This document shows positions 47,241-58,452 of a stretch of DNA of 64,000 bases, piece by piece. Positions within the stretch are counted from its first letter, which is position 1. Each line of letters starts with the position of its first letter. The notes under the pieces are model-generated. The model did not search any database. It was not told the DNA's origin and saw only the letters and a program-made list of their open reading frames with translations. The stretch is from Tetracentron sinense (lineage: Eukaryota > Streptophyta > Magnoliopsida > Trochodendrales > Trochodendraceae), in contig JABCRI010000994.1 in NCBI GenBank assembly GCA_015143295.1, forward strand, positions 310,001-374,000. Direction: 5' to 3'. The translations under genes were made by a program, and so were the position numbers.

Positions 47241-47629
47241 TTTTTGAAAACAAACCTGAAATAAGGATTCTAGCTCGCCCACTTAGAGCACATTCTGATT
47301 CTCGGACGAGAAAAGTGACACTCGACTACTAACCATAACATGCCCTCAGGAAAAAAACCATGGGTACATAGCACAATGGTTGTAGATGTGTTATACTGGG
47401 ACACAATAGCAAATCTTATGAAGGGACTCCTCTACCAATACTTCTCCATTGTCCAAGACGACAAGTATCCAATGTGCACATTTTAGAAAAACATTTAAAA
47501 AAAAATTAGGTAGCATTTGGGATAGCTAAATAGGTAAGCTAAGGTTTGTAGCTTAAAGATACGTAGCTGAACTATTAATTATCCAGTTAAGACTATTTAG
47601 TAACATAAACCTAAATTTAAAATAAGATC
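47241..47629. other. Intergenic DNA before the large solo LTR
   Basis: May be further decayed gypsy pol sequence on the minus strand; no motif clear enough to call. Confidence 0.35.
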
Positions 47630-47689
47630 TGTAAGCACCCAATTTTTACACCTCTAGCTAACCACGGTTAAGTCTCTTAACCATGACAA

Positions 47690-47895
47690 TCCCCAGTCAA
47701 GTCCTTAATCCCTAGGTAAAACCCTAGCAAAACCTAGGTCTTAACCCTAGTTAAAGCCTAGCCCTAGTCGAGCCTTAGCTTAGCCCTAGCCGAGCCCTAG
47801 CCGAGCCTTAGTCGAGCCCTAGCTGAGCCCTAGCCTAGCCCTAACCGAGCCCTAGCCTAGCCCTAGTTGAGCCTTAGCCTAGCCCAACCTAGCCC
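47690..47895 (+). repeat. CCTAGCC(G)AGC minisatellite within the solo LTR
   Basis: Irregular tandem array of CCCTAGCCTAGCC/CCCTAGCCGAGC units, repeated more briefly near 48118-48165. Confidence 0.8.
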
Positions 47896-48306
47896 TGAAA
47901 TCCCCTTTAAAGGAAGGGCGCGCTAGCGCCCTTCTTCTTTCCCTCCCTTCAATTATATTATAGTCAAGGGCCTATTGACTTCATCGTTAGGCTTCTTCTT
48001 GCTGTTTGGATCAAGTATTCTCTGCAAGTGGCACTACTAGCAGCTCTCTCAGTTTATTTCCAAGACTGAGAAAGGAGGAATCATCACTGCTTCTGACCAG
48101 TAATTGTATCGTGGACCTGCTAGCCTAGCCTAACCCTAGCCTAGCTCTAGTCAAGCCCTAGGCCCTTAGGGCTTAAGCCCAATCCAAAAACCCATAAGGT
48201 TCAAACCTCTCAACTTGGGCCCAAGCCTAGGCCCACAAATTCAAAAAAACCAGTCAAGTACCGCGTGCACAGCACTGGGCCAGGCCCTTTGGTTAAAATC
48301 CAATAG

Positions 48307-49265
48307 TGTCGGTAATAGGATTACCGACATCTCAAAATGTACTATTTTGAGAATGTCAATAATCATATTACCGACACCACTGGTTTCATCATCCTGCAGC
48401 ACACCCACCTCCCCTGTGCGGTCAGGCACGCCTGCAACCTTCCTTCTCCGCCTGCAGACCACCTCTCCGCCTCATGAGAGCTTCACCAACCTTGGTACAA
48501 ATGCCAGGGGTGTCCCCAACCCTTGGCCTATAAAGGGGACACCCCCATGGCCGTGAAACCCACTCCACATACCCCATCTCAAACCCCTGTTCAAAAAACC
48601 AGATCCTGACACCTCTAGGCCCCCCAGCAACTCTCCAGGCAAGCCCCAACACTCCCTTGGAGCTCGTACCAGCCTCCCAGCACCTCCCTGACCGAGCTCC
48701 ACCCCCTACAGCTCCGCCACAACGCCACCACCAACAACACCGACTCCAGGATCTTGATAGCAGGGTAGGGCTTCCCCCTACCCCATTTACTTTTCATTTT
48801 TATACCATTGTGAGCCCCTGGTCTACTCCAGGGGACTTCATCTTCTCGGTTTTGCAGGTGACACCCACTGTAGGGGGCTCTCCTACCTCCATAGGTGAGG
48901 GGAACTCCCCCCCCCCCCCCCAATGGCACAACACCACTTCAGGTAGCCTCAGGGTCATCTGGGGGTTCCTTAAGTCATGGGGGAACCCCTGGATGCACCC
49001 CCATAGCAACCCCATAAGGGGATTTTTCATTTTTTGGAAAATCACAGGATGTCGGTAATCACATTGCCGACACCCCTATAGCCTGCTGTTTCAAGACTTG
49101 TGGGCCCCACCTAAACACCCTTTGGCCCACTCAAAAGCATGGGTGAGACCCCTTGGCCTCCTCTAAATCTAACCTGAACACCTCAAGACCCAGGATTAAC
49201 TCTAACCAGGGTTAAAATTCAAAAAATCAAAAGCTGTCTAAATGTTGGTAATCAGATTACCGACA
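48307..49265. repeat. Four copies of a 23-bp palindrome in the solo LTR
   Basis: TGTCGGTAAT-NNN-ATTACCGACA or near variants at 48307-48329, 48354-48376, 49050-49072 and 49243-49265. The half-sites are inverted around a 3-base centre. The similar TTGGCAGT...CACTGCCAA pair near 49495-49525 may be a fifth, different palindrome. Confidence 0.85.
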
Positions 49266-50810
49266 TTTATGATTTTATGCAAATAGTGACCAGGCCACCT
49301 TTGGCCCACTGCCAGGCCCACATGAAGCATCCCCTAGGGCTCACAGTAGGACCATGGCCTTTCCCTCATCCTGGTCTTCAAATCCTTGGGTCATGGACCC
49401 CCTAACTCCACCTGTAACCTTAGTTACAAGGGATACAAACCATGGTTAAAAGTGCTGAAATTGGCAGTGAAGCTTTCACCGTCATTCTGGATTTGCACAT
49501 AATTTGAATTGGCAGTAAAGCATTCACTGCCAATTCCAGATTTGCCATGTTTTAGACTTTGCAGTGGGCCCACAACCCATGGGGGCCTCCACTAGACCTG
49601 ACCTGACTCTTAAGGCCCACTCTAGACCTGCCTTGGCCCTACCCTTGCCATAACTGTGGTTAACTCAACCATGGTTAAAGAGTTAACCATGGTTAGTTGA
49701 TCAAACCCCTTGGAAAAATCCTTTAAAATCCAAAATATTCTGAAACTTCGGAAAATACAATTCTTGGACTGTGTGCTCATGCGTAACCATGGTTAACACT
49801 TGGTTTCACCATGGTTAAGCCTATTAAACATTGACTAAAATTCTAAAAAATCATGGAGAATCTCAAATGGCATTCTAACCCCAAATCCAACTTTATAGAA
49901 TGCCTAACCTTGGTTAATCGGACTTACCATGATTAAACTCATGTCTTAACCATGGTTAGCCCCCTTTGAACTTGGGACAACTGAGAAAAATCCCCAAAAA
50001 GTATTCAGATCACTTAAGGACCAAAAACATAACTTGGACCTTGCCTAACCCTGATTAGCAACCCTAACCATGGTTAAACCCTCTTGGCCTACCGGGCCTA
50101 ACTCTAAGCCTACTCGGCTAACCCTTAGCCTACCAAGCCTAATCCAAAGCCTACCAGGCTTACTCATGACCTTCGGGTCCATCCAATGCCTACCGGGCCT
50201 ACGCCTAAACCTACCGGGCTTACTCATGGCCTATCGGGCCAAACCCTAGCCTATCAGGCTCATCCTCGGCTTACTGGGCCCAATCTTGGCCTACCGGACC
50301 CAACCCCTAGTCTACTGGACTACCCTTCTAACCTACCGGGCCCAACACCATGCACTTGACCAACTCCGGTCAACTCACCCCTAGTCTACCGGACTAGACC
50401 CTAAGTCACCATTAGTGCACACACAACACTCCCTTAGCCTCGGCACGAGCTCATGTGCCAGAACTACGCTCGGTCTGATCTTACCCCATGTGAGTACGTA
50501 GGTAACTCAACCCAGATTCGATCCTAGTTTAGCTTTTCCTTTCTTGGATTAGTATATACTAAAACGTAAGGCATTTGACTAATCATTGACATTAACTTGG
50601 CTTAAACCTAGTAAGTAGAGAACTGTTGTAAAACAGAAGTGCCGAGATGCCTAACACCTTCCCTGGGCTTAACTGAACCTCTTACTTAGAACTCTAAACA
50701 GACTTAAGACCTTATCCATTACCTGAAACTTATCCCTGCCGAATTAATAAGTGACGACTCTGAACATAACATAACACGCCAAATGTGGATAATCGGAATC
50801 CATGCTTACA

Positions 50811-51683
50811 AGATCAATAGCTCATTTGATCAGATTTGAGATTGGCTACTCGAGCCAACAAGTCACAATATACTCTTGTTATATTATTTAACTTATGTAT
50901 AATTATAAAATAATATGTTTGTTAAATTTAATTAAAATTTAACATTATCAAATGGTATATATTAAGTTATAAATATTATATAATATATGCTACGCATATT
51001 ATATAAAAATACTAAAAGTGTGTTATATTATAACTTTTATTGATATTTATATATATATATATATATATATTAATTTATCTATTTGTATATTATATAATGC
51101 GCATATTTATGGTGTTCCTAACATTCACTTAGTGGTGAACTTGTTTACCTTCACAAAGACATTTCTACCTTTGTATTAGTTATCAAACTCACTAAAATTA
51201 AATGGAAGTTTAGCCTATTCACATGAGATTATTAAATGCATGAGATAATAAGTTCAATTTGACTTTTGTTATACTTTTTGTCGCTCCTGGTTAATAAATC
51301 AATTCTCATATGAAAATACAAAAATACTCTCATATTTAAAATGATGTTGAACACATTGGGGTAAAAAAGTTTGGTGTTTGTGAAAATTTTATCCTTCACT
51401 AAAACTTGTGAACTTGTTAACTATCAGTAGTTTTTTTTTACCCTTATACATTGAATATCATTCTAATACATGAAAGGGTATTTCAATATTTTCATAAGGG
51501 ATAATTTAATAAATAAGAAAGAGAAGAAGTACAAAAAAAAAAAAAAAAAATTAACTTTAATGATTGGACTCATGTGAAAAGACTAAATAAATTAGTGAGT
51601 TTGATAATTAATATACGAGTAAAATATCTTAGTAAGGTTCACAAGTTCACACATTGAGTGAGTGTTAGCAACACTCATGTGTA

Positions 51684-51719
<36 letters not shown>
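50811..51719. other. AT-rich intergenic DNA
   Basis: TA repeats near 51045-51070, a poly(A) run near 51533-51550 and a (TG)n(TA)n microsatellite at about 51681-51719. No gene. Confidence 0.5.
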
Positions 51720-51999
51720 CTAATGGGTGGCACGTGTGATGCACGTGAAAGAGGGAGGAAGGAGTTAACCACAATTAATAGGAGTTAAAAGAGACACTTG
51801 TTAACCCGCAAGTGTGATTGAACTCTCCCCAAGTTCAATCGCGATTGGCTGTGATTCTATTTTTTAAATAGATAGATGAGCAATGGGTAGTTTGAGAATT
51901 AAATAAAACATTAAATTAAAATTTTATTTTATATAAGGATAGTTGGGGAATTTCAGAAAAATCAGGCTATGCCTGCCTCTCGCATTATAATAGTAAAGA
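51720..51999 (-). mobile_element. Non-autonomous mini-Helitron, 280 bp
   Basis: Minus strand starts TCTTTACTATTATAATGCG after an A and ends with a perfect stem CACGTG-CATCA-CACGTG, then CCACCCATTAG followed by T. The last four bases are TTAG, one off the usual CTAG. Colinear with 5624-6034 but without that copy's extra 3' segment. Inserted at the edge of a TA microsatellite. Confidence 0.75.
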
Positions 52000-52029
52000 T
52001 ATAAGAAATGTTCACCTTCACCATAACAG

Positions 52030-52066
<37 letters not shown>

Positions 52067-52624
52067 GTAAATATATTGGATTGGGCCAAGCCTAGGTTTT
52101 AAGGAGCCCAAGTCCTAATCTACTCACATAACATAAATTTATGAAATTGAGCCTAATCCTAACCCTAAGACTTAAAATATACGTACGCAGCAAGCTTTTT
52201 CGGAAAGCTCATTCCACTACTGTCACCCCTAAGAAGGGCCTGATACAAATTCTCCGTCTTTTGCATTAAAATGGGAGAGTGGGGCTAGCACTCGCTTAGC
52301 TGCGCCGGCTTGTTTGAACCCGACCCGACCCGATAATACTCTAATCAATTGTGGGGCCCACTCTCACCGTTCGCCACCAACCAGTCAACAATTCTCTCTT
52401 TGCCTGCAACATCAACGTCGGGCACTTTTTTTTTTCCTTATATCGTGTTGGATTCCACTTTCACCTATGTATCCAATCCAAGCCGTTCAATTCAATCCTT
52501 AAGCCATTATAGAGCTGGTCCACTAAATCAACGGTCAGATCAATAATTTGGTGGTCTAATATACGGTTCTGATGAATAGCACTACAGGATCTATGCTGAT
52601 CTATGCTGTAAATTGTAATGGTTA
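52000..52624. other. Intergenic DNA
   Basis: A second (TG)n(TA)n microsatellite lies near 52030-52067. The short open frames at 52314-52546 match no family. Confidence 0.45.
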
Positions 52625-53071
52625 GAGCATTCCTAGCAGCCTCACCAAATTTCACTCACCAAAATAGCCAAAATTCATAAAAGTGATTTTGGTGAGCCAC
52701 TTTTTTAAATCACTCCCAATAGCCTCATCATTTTAACTGAAAAAAGAGGAGAGAGAAGCAATATTTTATTGTTTGTGTGGGACCAAAGAAAGGAAAGGAG
52801 AGAGAGAAATCTTATTTTATTATTTGTGTGGGACCAAAGAAAAGAAGGGAAAGAGAGAAATCTTATTTTATTATTTGTGTGGGACCCAGGGTGAGAAAAA
52901 TTTAACTTTGGTGAGTCCACAGTACTCACCAAACTTGGTGAGTACTGTGGACTCACCAAACCGATTTTGTTATTCTGCTGAGGCTGCTGGGAATCATTTT
53001 CACATGTTTTTAGTGTTTTGCCTCACCAAAATAACCAAAAAGTTATTTTGGTGAGGCTGCTAGGAATGCTC
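52625..53071. mobile_element. Tourist/PIF-Harbinger-type MITE (copy 2) with central hairpin
   Basis: 447 bp, ends GAGCATTCCTAGCAGCCTC and its complement, TTA on both sides (52622-52624 and 53072-53074). Inside are 2-3 tandem copies of a 58-bp unit (ATCTTATTTTATTATTTGTG then TGGGACC) and a perfect 26-bp inverted repeat with a 2-base loop at 52907-52960. Confidence 0.92.
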
Positions 53072-53733
53072 TTAGGCACAAAATATCTTTCTCTTTTCTT
53101 GGTAAGATATAGGAAAGGTAATATAGTATAATTAGGCAATAATTAAGTACGGAGGATTAAATGATTAGTGGATCTATACCTAAAAAGCATTATAATACAT
53201 TGAGGGTAAGGCAACTTCTGGAAATCAGTCTGTAGCAGATTGGACATCCCAATATATTCGCTTTCACAGCGTTGACCAGTGGGACGGGTGGCCGGATTGC
53301 CGTAAAGGCTGAAGAAGCACTGCGGCCAGCCAACCCGAACCGAAATCCTGCAATATTTCGGGATTTTCGCGAAATTTCGAAATTTGAAATATTAATATTT
53401 TATTAATTATATATATATATATTTAAAAAAATTATTTTATTAAAATTTTATATATTTTTATAAATATTATTATTTTCTTTTAAAAATTAATATATAAAAT
53501 TTCAAAATTTCAGTAAAAATTTCGAAATATTTCAAAATATTAATAAAAAAACTATTTAAAAATTAAAAAAAATCAAATTTCAAAATCCGAAATTCACCCA
53601 AAATTTTTGAAATTTTGACCGAAATCTGATTTTCGAAATAAACTCAGTTTTGATGTCATTAGGATTGTCCGAAACCGAAATTTCAACGAAATTTTAAACC
53701 TTGTGTATGAGAGAGATTTTTTGAATTGTATAA
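53072..53733. other. Intergenic DNA, AT-rich with AAATTTCGAAAT repeats
   Basis: 53340-53700 is dominated by degenerate TTTCGAAATTT motifs, a low-complexity repeat without clear ends. No gene. Confidence 0.45.
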
Positions 53734-54064
53734 GAAACCAAATCCTCAACGGTGATAACCAGATTCCGGATTTTATCACCCTTGAGGTCGCCACGTGTCT
53801 CTTTTGATACCTCTTTACTGTGATTAAGATTCACTCACTCACCCCTAGGGTTCACCCATACATCCTTGGTTTTTTTTAAAAATATTATTTCTTTTTTATA
53901 AAATTTAAAAAAACCTAAAAATATGAATTTAATATCAAAAAATAATTAATATGTTTTTTCTAAAACCCAGGAATTGATGGATGAATAACCACAGTTAAGG
54001 AGTGTCAAAAGTGACACATGGTGACCTCAGGGGTGATAACTGGATTTGTAGAGGATTTGGTTTC
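53734..54064. mobile_element. Mutator-like foldback MITE (GAAGCCAAATCC family, copy 2)
   Basis: 331 bp, ends GAAACCAAATCCTCAACG and, complemented, GAAACCAAATCCTCTAC. Flanks ATTGTATAA (53725-53733) and TTTGTACAA (54065-54073) match 7 of 9. Same internal module order as copy 1 at 40570-40948. Confidence 0.8.
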
Positions 54065-54074
54065 TTTGTACAAA

Positions 54075-54340
54075 GGAAAATAATCACCTTCTCGGTCGGT
54101 GATGTCATACGTGAGGAGGGGTGCCTTGGGTCCCTTTTATTCCACATGTCCCCCTTTTAATTCCATTTAATTGTGATTAAGGTTCACTAATCCCTAAGGT
54201 TCACCCATTGGGCCCTTGTTTTTAGAAAAATAAAATAAAAAAGATTAACTGTAGGGTTAAATATTTCCCTGAATTCAAGGCAGAACAGCTTTGCGAGAGC
54301 GAGGAGCAATAGTTCGTTCCTTGCCCGAAAACTATTGCTC
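54075..54340. mobile_element. Mutator-like MITE with a hairpin at each end (copy 2)
   Basis: 266 bp, GGAAAATAATCACC to ACTATTGCTC, with a perfect 9-bp TSD TTGTACAAA (54066-54074 and 54341-54349). The left hairpin pairs CACC(T)TCT with AGGAGGGGTG; the right pairs CAATAGTT with AACTATTG. It begins 11 bases after the end of the neighbouring MITE, using that element's own TSD as target. Confidence 0.9.
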
Positions 54341-54529
54341 TTGTACAAATAATCTTGTATCGAAATAGAAATAATAATAATAATATAATTAAGTATTATA
54401 AACTTGAGTTTTATTTGAGAGAGAATGGGAATTTCTAAAATATACCTTATGAAAAAGGATAATTTAAGAATTATATAAATAAAGAAAAATATTTTTAGAA
54501 TCAATAATTATTTTTATGCAATTTCCAAA

Positions 54530-54775
54530 GGTGGTGTTTGGATTGGATTTTTTTGACAAAAAATCAATTATGATAAAATTGACTATATAGAAATTCATGA
54601 TCAAATAATCATTTTTTCAAATAATAGTGTTGGGAGAATACGAAGTTGAGAGACTCACCTACGTATTCTCTGAACACTATTATTTGAAAAACTGATTATT
54701 TGACCATTAATTTCTACACAATTAATTTTCCCATAATTTATTTTTGGCCAAAAAAATCCAACCCAAACGCCCCTA
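54530..54775. mobile_element. Foldback MITE, unassigned
   Basis: Two arms of about 100 bp: GGTGTTTGGATTGGATTTTT at the left, AAAAATCCAACCCAAACGCC at the right, and AAATAATAGTGTT paired with AACACTATTATTT in the centre. No TSD seen. Confidence 0.7.
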
Positions 54776-56094
54776 AAATATCCCTATCATATCAATACAT
54801 ATTTTTTTTGATGGAATCAATACATATTTTGAAGAGCTTCCACTTATGGGAGAGGGAGAGTTACCCTCATTGTGTAACTCATAGGTCCATGTGGCCTCCA
54901 ATAAATCCCAAAAAAAAAAACTAAGGATAGTATTAAGCAAATGATATGCAAAATCTTTTTTTTTTTTTTCCAAAGCTAAAAACTTTTCAGGCCAACCCTA
55001 CTTCTGTAAAGGGACAAAACAAGGACATAGCAAATCTACCTTGCGAGTTATGGCGATTGAACTCTCAATGACCCAACAAGTCAACACGTGTTTTATTAAA
55101 CTCTAATTAAGATTCTCTAACCTTTATGGTTAAACAATTTAACGTTTATTTTTATAAAAAAAATATTAACTTAAAACCTCTTAACCAGAGTTAAATGGGT
55201 TTGTGAGTTCGATTAAACTCTCCCGAGTTCTTCGCCATTGGGCAGATCCAGATTCCTGACATGCTTCTGTCTGCTTTTTAAAATTATTTTATTTGATTTG
55301 TTTTTTTCTCATAAAGAAAGTGAAGAGATTTAGGGTTAGAGTTCATATTCATTACCTAAATTTTCACAAGGGTCACAAAAATACGGCCCCACCCAAACTC
55401 AGTTTCACATGAAACAAAAATACTTTTTAGGAAAAGGTCTCTCCTTTTTTTTTTCTCTTTTGACTAAGGCATCCTTTACATTGTGTCTAAGGGGGAGTTT
55501 TTAGGGTTTGAAGTCTAAAAGTTTTAGAAATAGAGATTTTACTTTCAAAGTAATAAGCAGACAGGGGTTTTTTTTAAGACCTTTTACCGTAAACGTGTTT
55601 AGAAGATTTCGCGCACATGTACATATACTTTTCTTAGAAATAAGGGGGATTTAAAAAATAAAATAAAATTAAGGTTTGAAGTCTATAAGTTTTAGAAATA
55701 GAGATTTTACTTTCAAAGAAATAAGCAGACAGGGTTACTTTTTTTAGACCTTTTACCTCAAACGTGCTTAGAACATATTTCGAGCACATGTACATAAAAA
55801 TTTCTTAGAATTAGACTTCCATGTTCTTAATTTTTTATTAAAAAAAATTAAACATATCATCATCATTAGAACTTATTATATTAGACAAGAATACCCAAAA
55901 GACTCTTTTAAGTATTTTGGGATGAGTGGGCAACCATCACATCTACTACTAATCTATTGACAGATTTTTCTTTTAAGACTTGATCTAGAACCTCTCTCGA
56001 GTGAGGGCTGTTAACAAGGGGCACACCTTAGCCATCTGCGCGTCGGGGGCTTATTCGTTCAAAAAGCCTCATGGTAGAGAATAGTCTGGATTCT
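54776..56094. other. Intergenic DNA with a MULE-like relic and a tandem duplication
   Basis: About 55051-55249 is a relic MITE: ATGGCGATTGAACTC at the left, GAGTTCTTCGCCAT at the right, shared TTAA module inside, no TSD. About 55505-55650 and 55670-55812 are tandem copies carrying TTTAGAAATAGAGATTTTAC and AATAAGCAGACAGGG. Confidence 0.6.
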
Positions 56095-56436
56095 GTCCAA
56101 TTGTGATAGAACTTGGGAAATGATGCTTAACCATGGTTAATTTTAACCCCTATGCTATGTTTGGCTACCTAGAAAATAGGTAAAAACATGGAAACTAAAA
56201 GAAAATTTTGAATTTCTAATATAATTTGTGGTTGTATTTTATCCATTTTTTTATTTTTATTTTTCATGTTTTTACTTATTTTCTCGGTAACCAAACATAG
56301 GATTAAGGTTTAAAAATTTCTTCTAAAAATCCAAGGGTAGATTGTTGAACCCATAGGGTTAGTAATTGTTAACCATGGTTAATGAGGTTAAAAGGGACAT
56401 GTGTTGATCTGTGGGAGTTCAATCGTGATTGAATAT
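56095..56436. mobile_element. MULE-like MITE with a nested small MITE
   Basis: Loosely inverted ends CCAATTGTGATAGAACTTGG and, complemented, TTCAATCACGATTGAACTCC; no TSD found. Its CCATGGTTAA module is split at 56155-56300 by a second MITE, CTATGTTTGGCTACC... with an inverted copy at its other end, like those at 32559-32706. Confidence 0.6.
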
Positions 56437-57946
56437 GATCCCAACTTTTACGACAATGCCAAATGGGAGGAGGCAAGGCTAGGTGACCTGGGTGTGGACA
56501 CGTATCAGCGCCATATTAAGCTGTCCTTGTCTGATAGATCACGAGAATAGTTTCTCCCATAGTAGTGTATAAAATGACAATTCCATTGATGTGGGTACCA
56601 TGCATTCTTCTACAAAATTTATAACCGTGGGTCCATTACTGAGACAATTGTATTGAAATTGAATTATGTTGTATTGTTGTACTAACAAGACTTAATGCTC
56701 AGTTTGTTTTATGTAGAGATTCACTCATTTTGGGGACCATCTTGGGCCTCCTCCAAATTTGTTTTTACACCTCTCTGTCTTTCTATTTGTTAGGGTTTGG
56801 CATTTGTATGGTGGCCAATACAACCAGTTCGTTTTTGTGTTCGCGAATCATCTGACAATATTTTGTGTTAGATTCGTGAGATATTTTTGTAGAATAATCC
56901 AATATTGGAGATATGGCATTGATGATGATTTTTTTTTATATAAAAAAAGAGGAGTGCTAATCCAAGTCGCATTTACTCCAGAAGCAAGGTAAGACATATC
57001 ACATGAACCTGTTTAATATTTTAATACATTGAAAAAATAATAAACAGAAAATTTGTGACATTTGTAGCCACCAAGTTGCGTCTGTAGAAGACTGGCGATT
57101 GGGGCTAGCAAAATCCTAAAAAAAAATTGATACAAGTCACGAGGTTAGGCCGCAGCTAGTAGTGTTAGCATTTGAAGCTTGGCAAAAGAGGGTGGATACT
57201 AAAATCATCACACCCTATTGGAACTTGTTCTCTGAACCTTCATCTTTGGTGGGAAATACACTATTGGCATTGATGATTGACGAGTGGAGCCACATGGGGC
57301 CAGGGGACCCTGAGAGTAGCTTGGGAAAGGGGTTCCAGCTCCCCTACACCTACACTCCTCATAAAAAATATATTCCTTATAAACGGACACAAACAGACCC
57401 GATGACCAATGAACTTAGCCCTCAAAAGAAAAAAAAAACCTGAGGGCTACACCCCCGAAGCCCCATTGTTAGCCCTTTTGCCAGTGAATCATAGCTCCGC
57501 CCCCTGACCAAGACTCATCATCCAAACATTCAAGACCCACATTTGGCTCCCTCCGTTAATCACATTCAAGATCTATGTTTATATTTATAAGGAATCCTTG
57601 AAGGTGAGAAATTAGAGGAAATCGAACCCTATTTACTTTTGTTATCAGGCATCACGAAATGGTTCAGTTTCCTCCAATTCTCATGTTCAAGTCACCTCCA
57701 CATTTGCCATAGACCTGTGAGATATTAGAGGAAACTGAACCGTGTTGTGTTATTTCAACATGCCATGAAAAATGGTTCAGTTCCCTCCAATTCACCCTAA
57801 AGAAAAACCTTCATTGCAGAACTTCTATTTATAGACTGATGAATGATGATGCTTGATCAAATATTGTGAAATGCACAAATCCTTGCAATGTTCGTTATAG
57901 CATATTAGCATGCGCATTCATGCCCAGTTTGTGATCTCTTTAGAGC
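56437..57946. other. Intergenic DNA with paired hairpins
   Basis: 57605-57685 and 57720-57798 are two related hairpins, each with ATTAGAGGAAA(C/T)(T/C)GAACC at the left and GGTTCAGTT(T/C)CCTCCAATT at the right. The open frame at 57162-57443 and one at 56759-56992 match no family. Confidence 0.5.
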
Positions 57947-58219
57947 GGGATGAGATTTGGTATGACCCTCGACCAAAATTGTTTGGCCCATGCTCTACAG
58001 ACCGCCATATGTTCCTTTTAACACCTATTGACTGTGGTTAAGATTCACTCATCCCTAGGTTTCATACATCTAACCTTGGTTTTTAGAAAAAAAATATTAA
58101 AAAAAATTAACTCTAAAAGAGTTTTTAAAAAAATTAACCATTGTTAAAAGGACAGTTAAAGGGTCTCTGTGAGTGGGCAGAAGGTTTTGACTAGCGAGGT
58201 CCGGACCAAATTCGATCCC
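57947..58219. mobile_element. Mutator-like MITE
   Basis: 273 bp, ends GGGATGAGATTTGGT and, complemented, GGGATCGAATTTGGT. Flanks CTTTAGAGC (57938-57946) and CTTTAAAGC (58220-58228) match 8 of 9. Interior has the shared GACTGTGGTTAAGATTCAC module. Confidence 0.85.
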
Positions 58220-58266
58220 CTTTAAAGCAAATACCACAACATCAAAACGCATTTCTTCCTTGACTT

Positions 58267-58452
58267 GGGATCTTCTCCAATTGGTGCTGGCGAAGAGATC
58301 ACCAACACCCACTTCCATAGTACCACATTAATTTGTGCACACCAAGTTATGTCTATGCAAACCAATACCTTGGTTGGCATGCACAAGTTGATGTGGCACT
58401 ATAAGAGTGGGTGTTAGTGCTCTCCTAGCCAGCACCAACTGGAGAAGATCCC
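58267..58452. mobile_element. Long-hairpin foldback MITE
   Basis: 186 bp; arms of about 85 bp, from GGGATCTTCTCCA to its complement, pair at roughly five of six positions with a loop of about 20 bases. A transcript would form a single long stem. No TSD found. Confidence 0.75.

Larger units (their letters stand above)
47630..50810 (+). mobile_element. Solo LTR, 3.2 kb, probably Ogre/Tat-type Ty3/gypsy
   Basis: Termini TGTAAGCA and TGCTTACA are a perfect 8-bp inverted pair, flanked by a perfect 5-bp TSD AGATC (47625-47629, 50811-50815). The length, the TGTAAGCACCC start and a TGACGACTCTGAAC stretch near the end resemble Ogre/Tat LTRs. No internal coding region is present, so it is a solo LTR. 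Contents in order: CCTAGCCGAGC minisatellite, CTATAAAGG TATA-like site near 48526, four 23-bp palindromes, a cluster of AACCATGGTTAA motifs (49640-50080) and CTACCGGGCC-type repeats (50080-50400). The proline-rich open frames inside are not genes. Confidence 0.88.

Noticed and set aside
47940..48120. Non-coding RNA gene between minisatellite arrays
   Set aside because: No structure or promoter beyond what the LTR explains.
48657..49058. 133-residue proline-rich open frame, plus overlapping frames on both strands at 48215-48929
   Set aside because: All lie inside the solo LTR, are GC-rich low-complexity sequence and match no family.
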